This document shows positions 25,605 through 34,312 of a stretch of 64,000 nucleotides of DNA, piece after piece. The translations under genes were made by a program, and so were the position numbers. How positions within the stretch are numbered: the first letter of the stretch is position 1; each line of letters begins with the position of its first letter. Origin of the DNA: Bacteroidia bacterium (GTDB lineage: Bacteria > Bacteroidota > Bacteroidia > UKL13-3); assembly GCA_018058135.1 (NCBI GenBank), contig JAGPCK010000004.1, forward strand, positions 1 to 64,000. Reading direction: 5' to 3'. The notes under the pieces are model-generated. The model was not told where the DNA came from. It made no database searches and worked only from the letters and a program-made list of their open reading frames with translations.

Positions 25605-26072
25605 TTACTTTACAGGGCGGAAAAACTGCACCTTGCCGCTTTTAATATCGTCAAGGTTGTATTCATTTAGCATTACCCGTTTTACATTATTAATATTTTG
25701 CTCAGCTAAAATCAGTTGCCGTGAACTGTGTACCTCATACACCACAGCGGTATGTTTAATCATGCTCCAGCGTGTAGTTGAGCTTCCCTCTTTGTGCTCC
25801 ATAGTAACTCCGGTAAACTGAATGATGTCGCCAGGCAACAAAGAATCTTTTTCAAATTTCAACAGCTTTCCAAACAATAACGGACGTTCCCATTTGGCTT
25901 GTGCATAGGTAAGCGCCTGATTGGCCAGATCCCAACACTCGCCTCTATCTACCTTTTTACCCACCACAGTTTTTACATACTGAATAACCAGTGCATTCAT
26001 TTCAGGCAGTTCTTTTTGAGAAGGTTGGTTAAAGAAACAAAAGGAAAGTAAAAGTAATACTAATGATTTCAT
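25605..26072 (-). CDS. Secreted CHAP/papain-like hydrolase, putative
   Basis: 155 residues with a signal peptide (MKSLVLLLLSFCFF, cleavage near residue 17). The pattern GECWDLANQAL, LLPGDIIQF, KHTAVVYEV and AEQN fits a small papain-fold amidase; the candidate triad is C46, H107 and N126 (or E124). This resembles CHAP-type proteins, but the overall match is loose and the substrate is unknown. The ATG at 26072 was chosen for the signal peptide; the upstream in-frame extension would run into the divergent lhgO gene. It is convergent with the CotH gene, 3 bases apart. Confidence 0.55.
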   Translation of the reverse strand: MKSLVLLLLSFCFFNQPSQKELPEMNALVIQYVKTVVGKKVDRGECWDLANQALTYAQAKWERPLLFGKLLKFEKDSLLPGDIIQFTGVTMEHKEGSSTTRWSMIKHTAVVYEVHSSRQLILAEQNINNVKRVMLNEYNLDDIKSGKVQFFRPVK

Positions 26073-26109
26073 GGTATAAATATAAGCAATTACGAATGCA
26101 GTAATAACG

Positions 26110-26117
26110 TATTTTCG
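26110..26117 (+). promoter_or_regulatory. Promoter-like TATTTTCG before lhgO
   Basis: TATTTTCG differs from TAnnTTTG at one position and lies 18 bases before the ATG at 26136, inside the 63-base divergent region. The same octamer precedes the genes at 27630 and 49179. Confidence 0.35.
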
Positions 26118-26135
26118 TGCGAAATTGTACAGCAC

Positions 26136-27332
26136 ATGACTTACGATGTAGTAATAATTGGCGGAGGAATTGTAGGATTGGCCACTGCCCTCAAGATAAA
26201 AGAACAAAAACCTCAACTATCGGTTGTTTTACTTGAAAAAGAAGCGGGTGTGGCACGCCACCAAACTGGCCACAATAGCGGGGTAATTCACTCCGGCATT
26301 TATTACAAACCGGGTAGTCTTAAAGCACAGAATTGTTTGCGCGGTTATAATTACCTGCTTGATTTTTGTAAAAAGAACGACATCCGATACGACCTGTGCG
26401 GAAAAATAATTGTGTCAACCGCTGAGCATGAACTGCAACCTATGGAAAATGTTTACCAACGCGGTTTACAAAACGGATTGCAAGGAATGAAAAAACTGAG
26501 TGCCGGTGAGTTAAAAGAATATGAACCACATGTAAACGGTATAGCAGGAATATTTGTACCACAAACCGGCATTATTGATTACAAGGAAGTATCAGCAAAA
26601 ATCGCTGAAAATTTTCAGCAATACGGTGGACAAGTGCTCACCTCATCGAAAGTAACAGCGATTAACTACAACGGAACGCTGAGTGAGGTGGTAACTGAAG
26701 ATAGCACATATACCGGACGTTTAGTAATAAACTGTGCCGGTCTTCATTCTGATAAAGTAGCTGCACTAACCCGTGAAAAACTGGATGTGCGCATTATTCC
26801 TTTTCGTGGTGAATATTTTCTGCTTAAAAAAGAAAAACAGAGTTTGGTTAAAAACCTCATTTATCCGGTGCCTGATCCCAACTTCCCCTTTCTGGGAGTA
26901 CACTTTACCCGCATGATACACGGTGAAGTGGAAGCCGGACCCAATGCTGTATTTGCCTTTAAACGGGAAGGCTACAAAAAAACCGACATCAACATCAAAG
27001 ATACTTTGGAGTCGTTGATGTGGCCCGGATTTCAGAAAGTGATGGCCAAATACTGGAAAACAGGCATGGGCGAGTTTTACCGTTCCTTTTCCAAAGCAGC
27101 CTTTACCAAAGCTTTGCAGCGTTTAATTCCCGAAGTACAGGAAGATGATTTAATTCCGGCCGGGGCCGGTGTACGTGCACAAGCCTGCGACCGCACCGGT
27201 GGTTTGATTGATGATTTCCTGATTCTTGAAGATGAACACGTTATTAATGTGTGCAACGCTCCTTCACCCGCTGCCACTTCATCCCTTTCCATCGGTCATA
27301 CTTTAGCAGACATGGCCGTGAAAAGATTTTAA
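26136..27332 (+). CDS. lhgO: L-2-hydroxyglutarate oxidase
   Basis: A 398-residue FAD-dependent oxidoreductase that oxidises L-2-hydroxyglutarate to 2-oxoglutarate. The dinucleotide-binding motif is GGGIVG (9-14), followed by VVLLEKE. Family stretches are RHQTGHNSGVIHSGIYY, YEPHVNGIAGIFVPQTGIIDY, INCAGLHSDKVA and IPFRGEYFLL, ending CNAPSPAATSSLSIG. Length is as usual. It faces away from the CHAP-like gene across 63 bases. It works in metabolite repair or lysine-derived carbon recovery. Confidence 0.93.
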   Translation: MTYDVVIIGGGIVGLATALKIKEQKPQLSVVLLEKEAGVARHQTGHNSGVIHSGIYYKPGSLKAQNCLRGYNYLLDFCKKNDIRYDLCGKIIVSTAEHELQPMENVYQRGLQNGLQGMKKLSAGELKEYEPHVNGIAGIFVPQTGIIDYKEVSAKIAENFQQYGGQVLTSSKVTAINYNGTLSEVVTEDSTYTGRLVINCAGLHSDKVAALTREKLDVRIIPFRGEYFLLKKEKQSLVKNLIYPVPDPNFPFLGVHFTRMIHGEVEAGPNAVFAFKREGYKKTDINIKDTLESLMWPGFQKVMAKYWKTGMGEFYRSFSKAAFTKALQRLIPEVQEDDLIPAGAGVRAQACDRTGGLIDDFLILEDEHVINVCNAPSPAATSSLSIGHTLADMAVKRF

Positions 27333-27496
27333 GTGCCATTAATTACAGCCAAAAAGTGTCATTTCTGAAATGCAAATCATCTATCAAATATACTTTTAAA
27401 AAAAAATAGATTCAATTTCAGCACGTTAAATGATAATAAAAAAATATTTAGTCGAAAACTTGCACAGGATAAAAGTATGTACTTACTTTGTTCTCG

Positions 27497-27555
27497 CAGA
27501 CAGATAGGTTTTCATAGTTTCCAAACAGGCCACCCTTCGGGTGGCCTTTTGGTTT
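27497..27555 (+). ncRNA. Candidate small RNA
   Basis: A promoter-like TTG (27460-27462), 20-base spacer and TTACTTTG (27483-27490, one mismatch) is followed about 35 bases later by a strong terminator. Nothing coding fits between them. The predicted transcript would be about 55-60 bases. It could instead be only the terminator of lhgO. Confidence 0.25.
27527..27555 (+). terminator. Intrinsic terminator upstream of the BatA-like gene
   Basis: Perfect 9-bp GC-rich stem, AGGCCACCC (27527-27535) with GGGTGGCCT (27539-27547), then TTTTGGTTTTT. It lies 195 bases after lhgO and 75 bases before the next start, isolating the polysaccharide operon from the left flank. Confidence 0.85.
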
Positions 27556-27615
27556 TTATACACTTTCGGTTTTCACCAAACTCATTCTGCCTCTACAAAC
27601 ACTCATATTTTTCCT

Positions 27616-27623
27616 TATTTTCG
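27616..27623 (+). promoter_or_regulatory. Promoter-like TATTTTCG before the BatA-like gene
   Basis: TATTTTCG ends 6 bases before the ATG at 27630 and follows the terminator at 27527-27555. No TTG sits at the -33 distance. If used, the mRNA would be nearly leaderless. Confidence 0.35.
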
Positions 27624-27629
27624 TGCTGC

Positions 27630-29669
27630 ATGAATTTTCTTTATCCGCAGTTTTTGTGGGCGCTACTTGCGCTAGCCATCCCTGTTATCATTCACCTGTT
27701 TCATTTTCGCAGATACAAGACCGTATTCTTCAGCAACCTCCGTTTTCTAAAAAATTTACAGGAACAAACACAGCAACAACAAAAACTTAAACACTTGCTG
27801 GTGCTTATAAGCAGGTTGCTCGCACTTACTTTTTTGGTACTCGCTTTTGCCCAACCCTACTTTAAAGAAAATAACCCTGAAAAATTAAAGGCCACCAAAG
27901 CCATCAGTGTATTTATTGACAACTCCTTTTCCATGACCAATAATGGCGGAAACGGAGAACTGCTGGAAAACGCAAAAGCTAAAGCACGTGAACTGGCACT
28001 GGCACATAAAGAGAGCGATAAGTTTCAGCTTATCACCAATGATTTTGAAGCCAGGCATCAACGTTTAGTTACCCGCAATGATTTTATTCAACTGATTGAC
28101 GAGGTAAAACCAAGTTTCACTTCGCGTCAACTGAGTGATGTTTTGGTGAGGCAACAACAGGCCTTATCCAAAGCAGGTGATGCACAACGCAACCTGTATC
28201 TCATCAGTGATTTTCAATCGGAACAAACCAATGCAGGGGAATGGACCACAGATACAACGACCCGGTTAAACCTTATTCCTCTTGCACCTGCTTTACTCAG
28301 CAATATTTATGTTGACTCCTGTTGGTTTGCTTCTCCTTACATTCAATTGAATCAACCTGCAAAACTATTGGTAAGACTGCGCAATGCAGGGGAAAACACC
28401 ATCAAGAATAATTCCGTAATACTAAAAATTAACGGACAACAAAAAGCTTTGGGAGGCTTTGAAATTCAGGGCAATTCTTATACTGACGTTACACTTGGCT
28501 TTACCCTGAATAGCAGCGGAAGTTTTGCCGCAGAAGTCGCTGTTACCGATAATCCCATCACTTTTGATGATAAACTGTTTCTGAGCTTTTATGTAAAAAA
28601 AGAGGTGAACATATTGCAGGTATACGGTAATCAACCCAACCCATACATCCATGCAGTTTTTGCTTCCGACAATTTTTGTATAGTAACAGCGGTAAGTGAA
28701 AAACAAATTGATTACTCAGCCTTTAATACCAACCAACTGGTGGTGCTTGACGGAGTAAGCAACCTGAGTAGCGGTATGCAAATGGAACTTACACGTTTAG
28801 TAAATAACGGTGGCAGCGTCTTACTCATACCGCCTTCAGCAGATGTGGCAGCGGCCGTTTCTTCTCACAGTGAATGGCTCAAATCATGGGGAATTAACAG
28901 CGGCAACACCATAGTAAACAGCAATGAAGCCATAGAACGCATTAACCTCCAATCGCAGGTGCTGGCTGATGTTTTTGAGAAAACACCTAAGAATCCTGAC
29001 CTGCCTAAAATTCTGAAATATTTTAATCTGAACGACAACACCTCACGCGGAGTGGAAAAAGTCCTCTCCCTGCGCAATGATGACGCTATTTGGAGTGTGT
29101 ACAAAAGAGGTAAAGGAAAAATTTATGTATCAGCCGTGCCGTTTGACAACAAATGGAGCAACCTGCCGGAGCATGCTTTATTTGTTCCCCTCATGCTTAA
29201 AACTGCATACCTGAGTGAGGTTCCTGCACGTTTGTATTATACCCTGAACAAAGACGTAGTAGCCAACTTACCCGTTCAGCCAGCCGGAAAAGAAAAAACA
29301 CTTACACTGGAGCTGGGACAAAACAACAGTATTTTACCTGCTGAGAGTAACGGTGCACAAACCCAACTTTACTTTAATGAGCAGTTGAAAGAGGCAGGCA
29401 ATTACCTGCTGAAAGGCAGTTCAGTAAACCCGTATTATCTGGCCATGAACTATAACCGCGATGAGTCAGGGATGAAATTTCTGAGACCGGAAGACATACA
29501 GGAACTTAATCCATCCCTTCGCTTTAATCTGCTCAGTTCCGATGGTAAATCAATAAGTACTTTGCTGGGTGAACAGGAACGCGGAAGCCGGCTCTGGAAA
29601 CTTTGTATTGCACTGGCTTTGGTTTTTCTGCTAATAGAGATACTTTTGTTAAAATTCTACCGCCCATGA
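27630..29669 (+). CDS. BatA-like vWA membrane protein
   Basis: 679 residues. The N-terminal aerotolerance (BatA) motif is FLYPQFLWALLALAIPVIIHLFHFRR with two membrane helices (about 8-25 and 57-76). A von Willebrand A-like domain (about 88-230) has a metal-ion site D97-x-S99-x-S101 (IDNSFSM). Further Ig-like and Rossmann-like regions lead to a last membrane helix and FYRP end. The frame stays open upstream, but that extension contains the terminator hairpin, so the ATG at 27630 is preferred. The next gene overlaps by ATGA. Probably first gene of the 27630-38092 operon. Confidence 0.85.
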   Translation: MNFLYPQFLWALLALAIPVIIHLFHFRRYKTVFFSNLRFLKNLQEQTQQQQKLKHLLVLISRLLALTFLVLAFAQPYFKENNPEKLKATKAISVFIDNSFSMTNNGGNGELLENAKAKARELALAHKESDKFQLITNDFEARHQRLVTRNDFIQLIDEVKPSFTSRQLSDVLVRQQQALSKAGDAQRNLYLISDFQSEQTNAGEWTTDTTTRLNLIPLAPALLSNIYVDSCWFASPYIQLNQPAKLLVRLRNAGENTIKNNSVILKINGQQKALGGFEIQGNSYTDVTLGFTLNSSGSFAAEVAVTDNPITFDDKLFLSFYVKKEVNILQVYGNQPNPYIHAVFASDNFCIVTAVSEKQIDYSAFNTNQLVVLDGVSNLSSGMQMELTRLVNNGGSVLLIPPSADVAAAVSSHSEWLKSWGINSGNTIVNSNEAIERINLQSQVLADVFEKTPKNPDLPKILKYFNLNDNTSRGVEKVLSLRNDDAIWSVYKRGKGKIYVSAVPFDNKWSNLPEHALFVPLMLKTAYLSEVPARLYYTLNKDVVANLPVQPAGKEKTLTLELGQNNSILPAESNGAQTQLYFNEQLKEAGNYLLKGSSVNPYYLAMNYNRDESGMKFLRPEDIQELNPSLRFNLLSSDGKSISTLLGEQERGSRLWKLCIALALVFLLIEILLLKFYRP

Positions 29670-30943
29670 AGCTCCTGATATCAGAAGCTAAAATACTACA
29701 ACCCGGCTCGCCACTACATGGCAAAATTTGCGATTTAGTCATTGAAGACGGCTATTTTATCCAGATAAGTTCCAAACGAATTACGGCTCCCAAAGGGGCC
29801 GATGTCATACAAGCTAAGGGCTTATGCATCTCCCCGGGATGGATGGATTTACACGCCTGCTTTCACGACCCCGGCACTGAGCACAAAGAAGATATCAATA
29901 GCGGATGCGCTGCAGCAGCCTTTGGTGGATACACCACTGTAGCAACATCCCCGGCTACTCATCCGGTAACCCACAGCAAAAGTGAAGTGGAATACCAGAT
30001 AGCCAAAAGCAGAAATGAACTTGTACAGGTATTACCCATTGGGGCCATCAGCCTCCATCTGGAAGGTGAACAAATGGCCGAAGTTTACGACATGAACAAC
30101 TCAGGCGCAGTAGCTTTCAGCAACGGGGAACATTATATACAGAATGCCGGCTTTATGCTGCGTGTACTGCAATACACCAAAGGTTTTGGCGGAGTGGTTA
30201 TTTCCCGCCCGCAGGATAGCGGCATCGCCAACTCAGCCCAGGTAAATGAAAGTGCAAACACCACCCTGCTTGGTTTAAAAGGTATACCTTCCATTGCCGA
30301 AGATGTGGCCATTGCCCGCGATATAGAACTGCTGCGCTACACCGGAGGCAGATTACACATTGCTAAAGTGAGTACTGCCACAGGAGTTGACCTTATTCGA
30401 AAAGCCAAAAAGGAAAAACTGAACATTACTTGTGACGTTTCAGTAAACAATTTACTGTTTACTGATGCCGATATCAGTTCATACGATACCAACTTAAAAG
30501 TTACTCCACCTCTTCGTAATGCAAGTGACCGCAAGGCATTAATCAAAGGATTGACTGACGGCACCATTGATAGCATTTGCAGCGACCACCAACCGCAGGA
30601 TACCGAAAGTAAACAAGTAGAATTTGAATATGCCCGGTATGGGGCCATTGGTTTGCAAACTTGTTTTGCGGCCCTCAACACCTACCTGAGCAAAGAACTT
30701 TCTACCGAACTGGTAGTACAAAAACTAAGCGAAGGTGCACGCAAAGTATTAAACATAAGCGTTCCTGTAATAGCTGAAAAAGCAAAAGCTGAATTCACAC
30801 TGTTTGACACTGAAGCTGAATGGCACTTCACTCCTGCCATCAATCAATCTAAATCTAATAATTCATCCTTGTTGTTTAAGCCCCTTAAAGGAAAAGCAGT
30901 GGCTGTGTGCAACAAAGGAAAACTAATGATACTAACCGCATGA
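29666..30943 (+). CDS. Dihydroorotase homologue lacking zinc ligands
   Basis: A 425-residue amidohydrolase of the dihydroorotase family. The metal-binding DxHxH reads D61-L-H63-A-C65, so the second histidine is cysteine. A later ligand histidine (normally HVST) is K234 in HIAKVST. The SDHQP motif near the end is kept. Catalytic arginine of the usual HLREPG is also missing (FHDPG). Such Bacteroidota paralogues are probably not active dihydroorotases and may be structural or regulatory. It is coupled by ATGA overlaps on both sides (BatA-like upstream, acidic protein downstream). Confidence 0.85.
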   Translation: MKLLISEAKILQPGSPLHGKICDLVIEDGYFIQISSKRITAPKGADVIQAKGLCISPGWMDLHACFHDPGTEHKEDINSGCAAAAFGGYTTVATSPATHPVTHSKSEVEYQIAKSRNELVQVLPIGAISLHLEGEQMAEVYDMNNSGAVAFSNGEHYIQNAGFMLRVLQYTKGFGGVVISRPQDSGIANSAQVNESANTTLLGLKGIPSIAEDVAIARDIELLRYTGGRLHIAKVSTATGVDLIRKAKKEKLNITCDVSVNNLLFTDADISSYDTNLKVTPPLRNASDRKALIKGLTDGTIDSICSDHQPQDTESKQVEFEYARYGAIGLQTCFAALNTYLSKELSTELVVQKLSEGARKVLNISVPVIAEKAKAEFTLFDTEAEWHFTPAINQSKSNNSSLLFKPLKGKAVAVCNKGKLMILTA

Positions 30944-31686
30944 CACAACACCCTCCAGTACACCTACACCTACCCGTTTTAAATGCCATGCGTACACTTA
31001 TTGATACGTATGCAGGAGCGCTTGTAAAACGAGGTCAACCACCTATTGACGCAGCTGGTGTTATCATTTCCATTGACAAAGTTTTACAAAGCGAACACTC
31101 TTTTCTGGAGAAAGTAAAAGCTGTTGATGAGATTATCTCAGCTAATGAACAACTTATCGTGCTTAAAGAGTTCTGTTTTGATTTACTGATGGTCAACTTT
31201 CTGGCTGCTGAGGTAGAAGCTATGGACGAAGATTACCTTGAATCTGCTGAATGGACTGATATTGAAGAAAAAACCATTACTCGCGGAACGGAATTACTGA
31301 GCCTTCTTCTTTACCTCAATGAATCTATGGAAGATGAAGTAGAGATAAGTCTGCATGATTTTCTCACTGAGTTTTTGCTGGCAGATGATGATGAGTTTCA
31401 GGATGAACACCACATTTACGAATCCATTATCACCAACCAACATTTGCTGGAAGCTGATTTAGACGAGATGATTGCTACCTGGAACGATGTAAAAGTAGAT
31501 TCAGAAATTGCAGATTTGTTTATACCTATGCTCATATTTTTTGCCGACAGTGAAACAAGTGGTGAAGAAGAAATTGCTGAGCTGATGAAAGTAGATAGTA
31601 TTCCGGCTGAGCAGGTAGCTGTGCTGGATGCGGTTTATTCCTTTAAAAACAGTTTTCAATCCTCAATTCAAATAAATTCTAATTAA
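30940..31686 (+). CDS. Acidic cytoplasmic protein of unknown function
   Basis: 248 residues, helical and strongly acidic (for example AMDEDYLESAEWTDIEE and ADDDEFQDEHH), with no signal peptide or membrane segment. No family is recognised. Its start overlaps the dihydroorotase-like stop (ATGA), so the two are translated together. The ATG at 30940 is chosen over an upstream in-frame start because of this coupling. Given its neighbours it may be an adaptor in the BatA/DUF4199 membrane module; this is inference. Confidence 0.6.
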   Translation: MTQHPPVHLHLPVLNAMRTLIDTYAGALVKRGQPPIDAAGVIISIDKVLQSEHSFLEKVKAVDEIISANEQLIVLKEFCFDLLMVNFLAAEVEAMDEDYLESAEWTDIEEKTITRGTELLSLLLYLNESMEDEVEISLHDFLTEFLLADDDEFQDEHHIYESIITNQHLLEADLDEMIATWNDVKVDSEIADLFIPMLIFFADSETSGEEEIAELMKVDSIPAEQVAVLDAVYSFKNSFQSSIQINSN

Positions 31687-31692
31687 TACACT

Positions 31693-32238
31693 ATGACAAT
31701 TGATCAACAACCTTTCGTACAAGTTCCTATGAACCGTACTGCCATGAAATGGGGAGCCATTATGGGATTTGCGGGTATTATTGTAACACTCGTATTCTAC
31801 TTTACCACAGGTAAAATGGATTCGAAAAATCCTTTTCAAATGATTTTGGGTTTTGCCATCATTATCGGTGGTTTGATTATGTGCGTGAAAGAACAACGTG
31901 ATGAATTGCAAAATGGTTATATCTCATTTGGAAGAGCACTTGGTGTAGCAATGCTAACCGTGCTTTTTTCTTCAATAATCTCCGGCTTCTTTACATATGT
32001 TTTTCTAAAATTCGGTGCACCCGAAATTCTGCAAAATATGGTAACTGAAATAGAAGACAAAATGCGTGAACAAGGACAAAGTGATGAACAAATTGAAATG
32101 AGTATAAGTATGATGAGCAAGATGATGCAACCAGGCATTATTACCATTATGGGTGTGTTTATGTCGGCATTAATGAGTTTGGTTCCTGCATTGATTATTG
32201 CAGCAGTGATGAAAAAAGAACAAGAAGCGGGGTTTTAA
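31693..32238 (+). CDS. DUF4199 membrane protein
   Basis: 181 residues with four membrane helices (about 18-38, 48-66, 82-106 and 150-174) and a methionine-rich cytoplasmic or periplasmic loop (QIEMSISMMSKMMQPG) before the last. YISFGRALGVAMLTVLFSSIISG is the typical DUF4199 core. The function is unknown, but members often lie next to a DPM-like glycosyltransferase and a dihydroorotase homologue, exactly as here. It starts 7 bases after the acidic protein gene. Confidence 0.85.
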   Translation: MTIDQQPFVQVPMNRTAMKWGAIMGFAGIIVTLVFYFTTGKMDSKNPFQMILGFAIIIGGLIMCVKEQRDELQNGYISFGRALGVAMLTVLFSSIISGFFTYVFLKFGAPEILQNMVTEIEDKMREQGQSDEQIEMSISMMSKMMQPGIITIMGVFMSALMSLVPALIIAAVMKKEQEAGF

Positions 32239-32241
32239 AAA

Positions 32242-33204
32242 ATGGATATTTCGGTAGTTATACCTTTATACAACGAAGAAGAATCGCTGCCTGAATTGTG
32301 CGGGTGGATTGACGAGGTAATGAAAAAACACTCATTTATCTACGAGGTGATACTAATTGACGATGGCAGCAATGATAATTCATGGAACATTGTTGAGTCT
32401 ATTACCGATGCTAATCCGAATATTAAAGGAATAAAATTCAGACGTAACTATGGTAAATCACCGGCCCTGAATGTGGGCTTTGATGCTGCACAAGGTAACG
32501 TGGTTATAACTATGGATGCTGACTTGCAGGATAGTCCGGATGAAATCCCTGACCTGTACCGCATGATAACGGAAGAAGGCTGGGATTTGGTTTCAGGTTG
32601 GAAAAGGAAACGATATGACCCCATCACCAAAACTTTACCCACCAAACTATTCAACTGGGCCACACGTAAAATGTCGGGGATTTATCTACACGATTTTAAC
32701 TGCGGTTTAAAAGCATACAAAAAAGACGTTATCAAAGGAATTGAGGTATACGGTGAAATGCACCGATACATTCCCGTAATAGCCAAATGGGCCGGTTTCA
32801 AAAAAATAACCGAAAAGGCAGTTGAACATAGGGCACGTAAATACGGAACTTCCAAGTTTGGTATTGAGCGGTTTGTAAACGGTTTTTTAGATTTACTCAC
32901 CATATTTTTTGTATCCAAATTCGGCAAAAGACCCATGCACTTTTTTGGTGTGTTGGGCACACTTTCCTTCCTGAGCGGTTTCTTTTTCACCATCTACCTC
33001 GTAGTTGAAAAAATACGTGTATTAACATACAACCTGCCGGGCAGGGATATAGTAGATAAACCTTCGTTTTACATTGCGCTGGCTTTACTTATTATTGGTG
33101 TGCAGTTATTTCTGGCAGGTTTCTTAGGCGAAATGATTGCCCGCAATGCACACGACAGAAACAACTACGCCATTACCAAAAGAAAGGGATTCGGCATTGA
33201 GTAA
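32242..33204 (+). CDS. Family 2 glycosyltransferase, DPM1/GtrB-like
   Basis: 320 residues. The GT-A domain (1-230) has VVIPLYNEEESLPEL and metal-binding DADLQD, followed by two C-terminal membrane helices (about 235-260 and 275-300). Enzymes of this type move a sugar from a nucleotide donor to polyprenyl phosphate on the inner membrane face. The end, LGEMIARN, then RNNYAI, is typical of the Bacteroidota members. It starts 4 bases after DUF4199, and the next glycosyltransferase overlaps its end. Confidence 0.92.
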   Translation: MDISVVIPLYNEEESLPELCGWIDEVMKKHSFIYEVILIDDGSNDNSWNIVESITDANPNIKGIKFRRNYGKSPALNVGFDAAQGNVVITMDADLQDSPDEIPDLYRMITEEGWDLVSGWKRKRYDPITKTLPTKLFNWATRKMSGIYLHDFNCGLKAYKKDVIKGIEVYGEMHRYIPVIAKWAGFKKITEKAVEHRARKYGTSKFGIERFVNGFLDLLTIFFVSKFGKRPMHFFGVLGTLSFLSGFFFTIYLVVEKIRVLTYNLPGRDIVDKPSFYIALALLIIGVQLFLAGFLGEMIARNAHDRNNYAITKRKGFGIE

Positions 33205-34312
33205 AATCCTCATTGTTGGTCCGGCACATCCGTTCAGAGGTGGTATTGCCGACCTGAATGAGCGCTTAGCAATTGAGTTAACAAATCAGGGACATCAGGT
33301 AGAAATACTCAGCTTTTCCTTGCAATATCCCTCCTTTTTATTTCCTGGCAAATCACAGACTTCTGCCGGTGAAGCACCTAAAGGAATTACCATACATTCC
33401 ATCATTAACTCAGTTAATCCTTTGAGTTGGATTACTGCCGGCTATAAATTCAGAAAACAACGTTTCGATATTGTTATCTTCCGTTACTGGTTGCCTTTTT
33501 TTGCACCTGCTTTCGGGACCATTGCCCGAATTCTTAAAAGAAAAAACACACGCATCATCGCTATTACTGATAATGCCATACCTCATGAAAAAAGGCCGGG
33601 AGACCGCTTATTGAGCAGATACTTTCTTACAAAATGTGATGGCTTTTTATGTATGTCTTCAGCCGTAGCAGAGGATCTAAGAACTTTAAGCCTGCAACAA
33701 AAAGTAGTAGTGACTCCTCATCCCATGTATGATATTTACGGGAAAGCCATCAGCAGAGAAGATGCACTGAAACAGTTGAACCTCTCGCCTGATTTTGACT
33801 ACTTGTTGTTTTTCGGGTTTGTGAGAAAATATAAAGGACTAGACTTACTCCTTGAGGCTTTTGGTCAAATCAATAATGACAGATTGAAATTGATTATTGC
33901 CGGTGAATATTACGAGAACCCTTCTTTCTATGAAGAAATTATCAGCAAACACGGAATGGAAAACCGTATTATCCATTTCTCCCGCTTTATAGATGACCGT
34001 GAGGTGCCAGCGTTTTTCTGTGCGGCCAATTTGCTGGTACAACCTTACCGAAGTGCCACCCAAAGCGGGGTTGCACAAATTGCCTATTATTACAACCTGC
34101 CTATGGTGGTTACCAACGTGGGTGGACTGGCAGAAATAGTACCCGATAACAAAGCCGGCTATTGCACCGCACCTGATAGCGGTGAAATAACACAGGCCAT
34201 TAACAGCTACTTCACCAACAACAAGGAAAGTGAAATGAGAAGTTTTATATTGCAACACAGAAAAAAATTTGAGTGGCAGCATTTCACTCAGCAACTGATG
34301 AGCTTGTATTGA
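33197..34312 (+). CDS. Family 4 glycosyltransferase
   Basis: A 371-residue GT-B fold enzyme. The N terminus KILIVGPAHPFRGGIADLNERLA is the usual glycine-rich start, and the C-terminal donor half has LLFFGFVRKYKGLDLLLEAF and VVTNVGGLAEIV. The TTG at 33197 is the best start: it overlaps the previous stop by 8 bases and gives MSKILIVGP. Longer in-frame starts lie inside the previous gene. Donor and acceptor are unknown. Confidence 0.88.
   Translation: MSKILIVGPAHPFRGGIADLNERLAIELTNQGHQVEILSFSLQYPSFLFPGKSQTSAGEAPKGITIHSIINSVNPLSWITAGYKFRKQRFDIVIFRYWLPFFAPAFGTIARILKRKNTRIIAITDNAIPHEKRPGDRLLSRYFLTKCDGFLCMSSAVAEDLRTLSLQQKVVVTPHPMYDIYGKAISREDALKQLNLSPDFDYLLFFGFVRKYKGLDLLLEAFGQINNDRLKLIIAGEYYENPSFYEEIISKHGMENRIIHFSRFIDDREVPAFFCAANLLVQPYRSATQSGVAQIAYYYNLPMVVTNVGGLAEIVPDNKAGYCTAPDSGEITQAINSYFTNNKESEMRSFILQHRKKFEWQHFTQQLMSLY

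Noticed and set aside
27477-27629. In-frame extension of the BatA-like gene upstream of 27630
   Set aside because: It would translate through a strong terminator hairpin (27527-27555) and gives a cysteine-rich leader unlike any signal; the ATG at 27630 fits the membrane N terminus.
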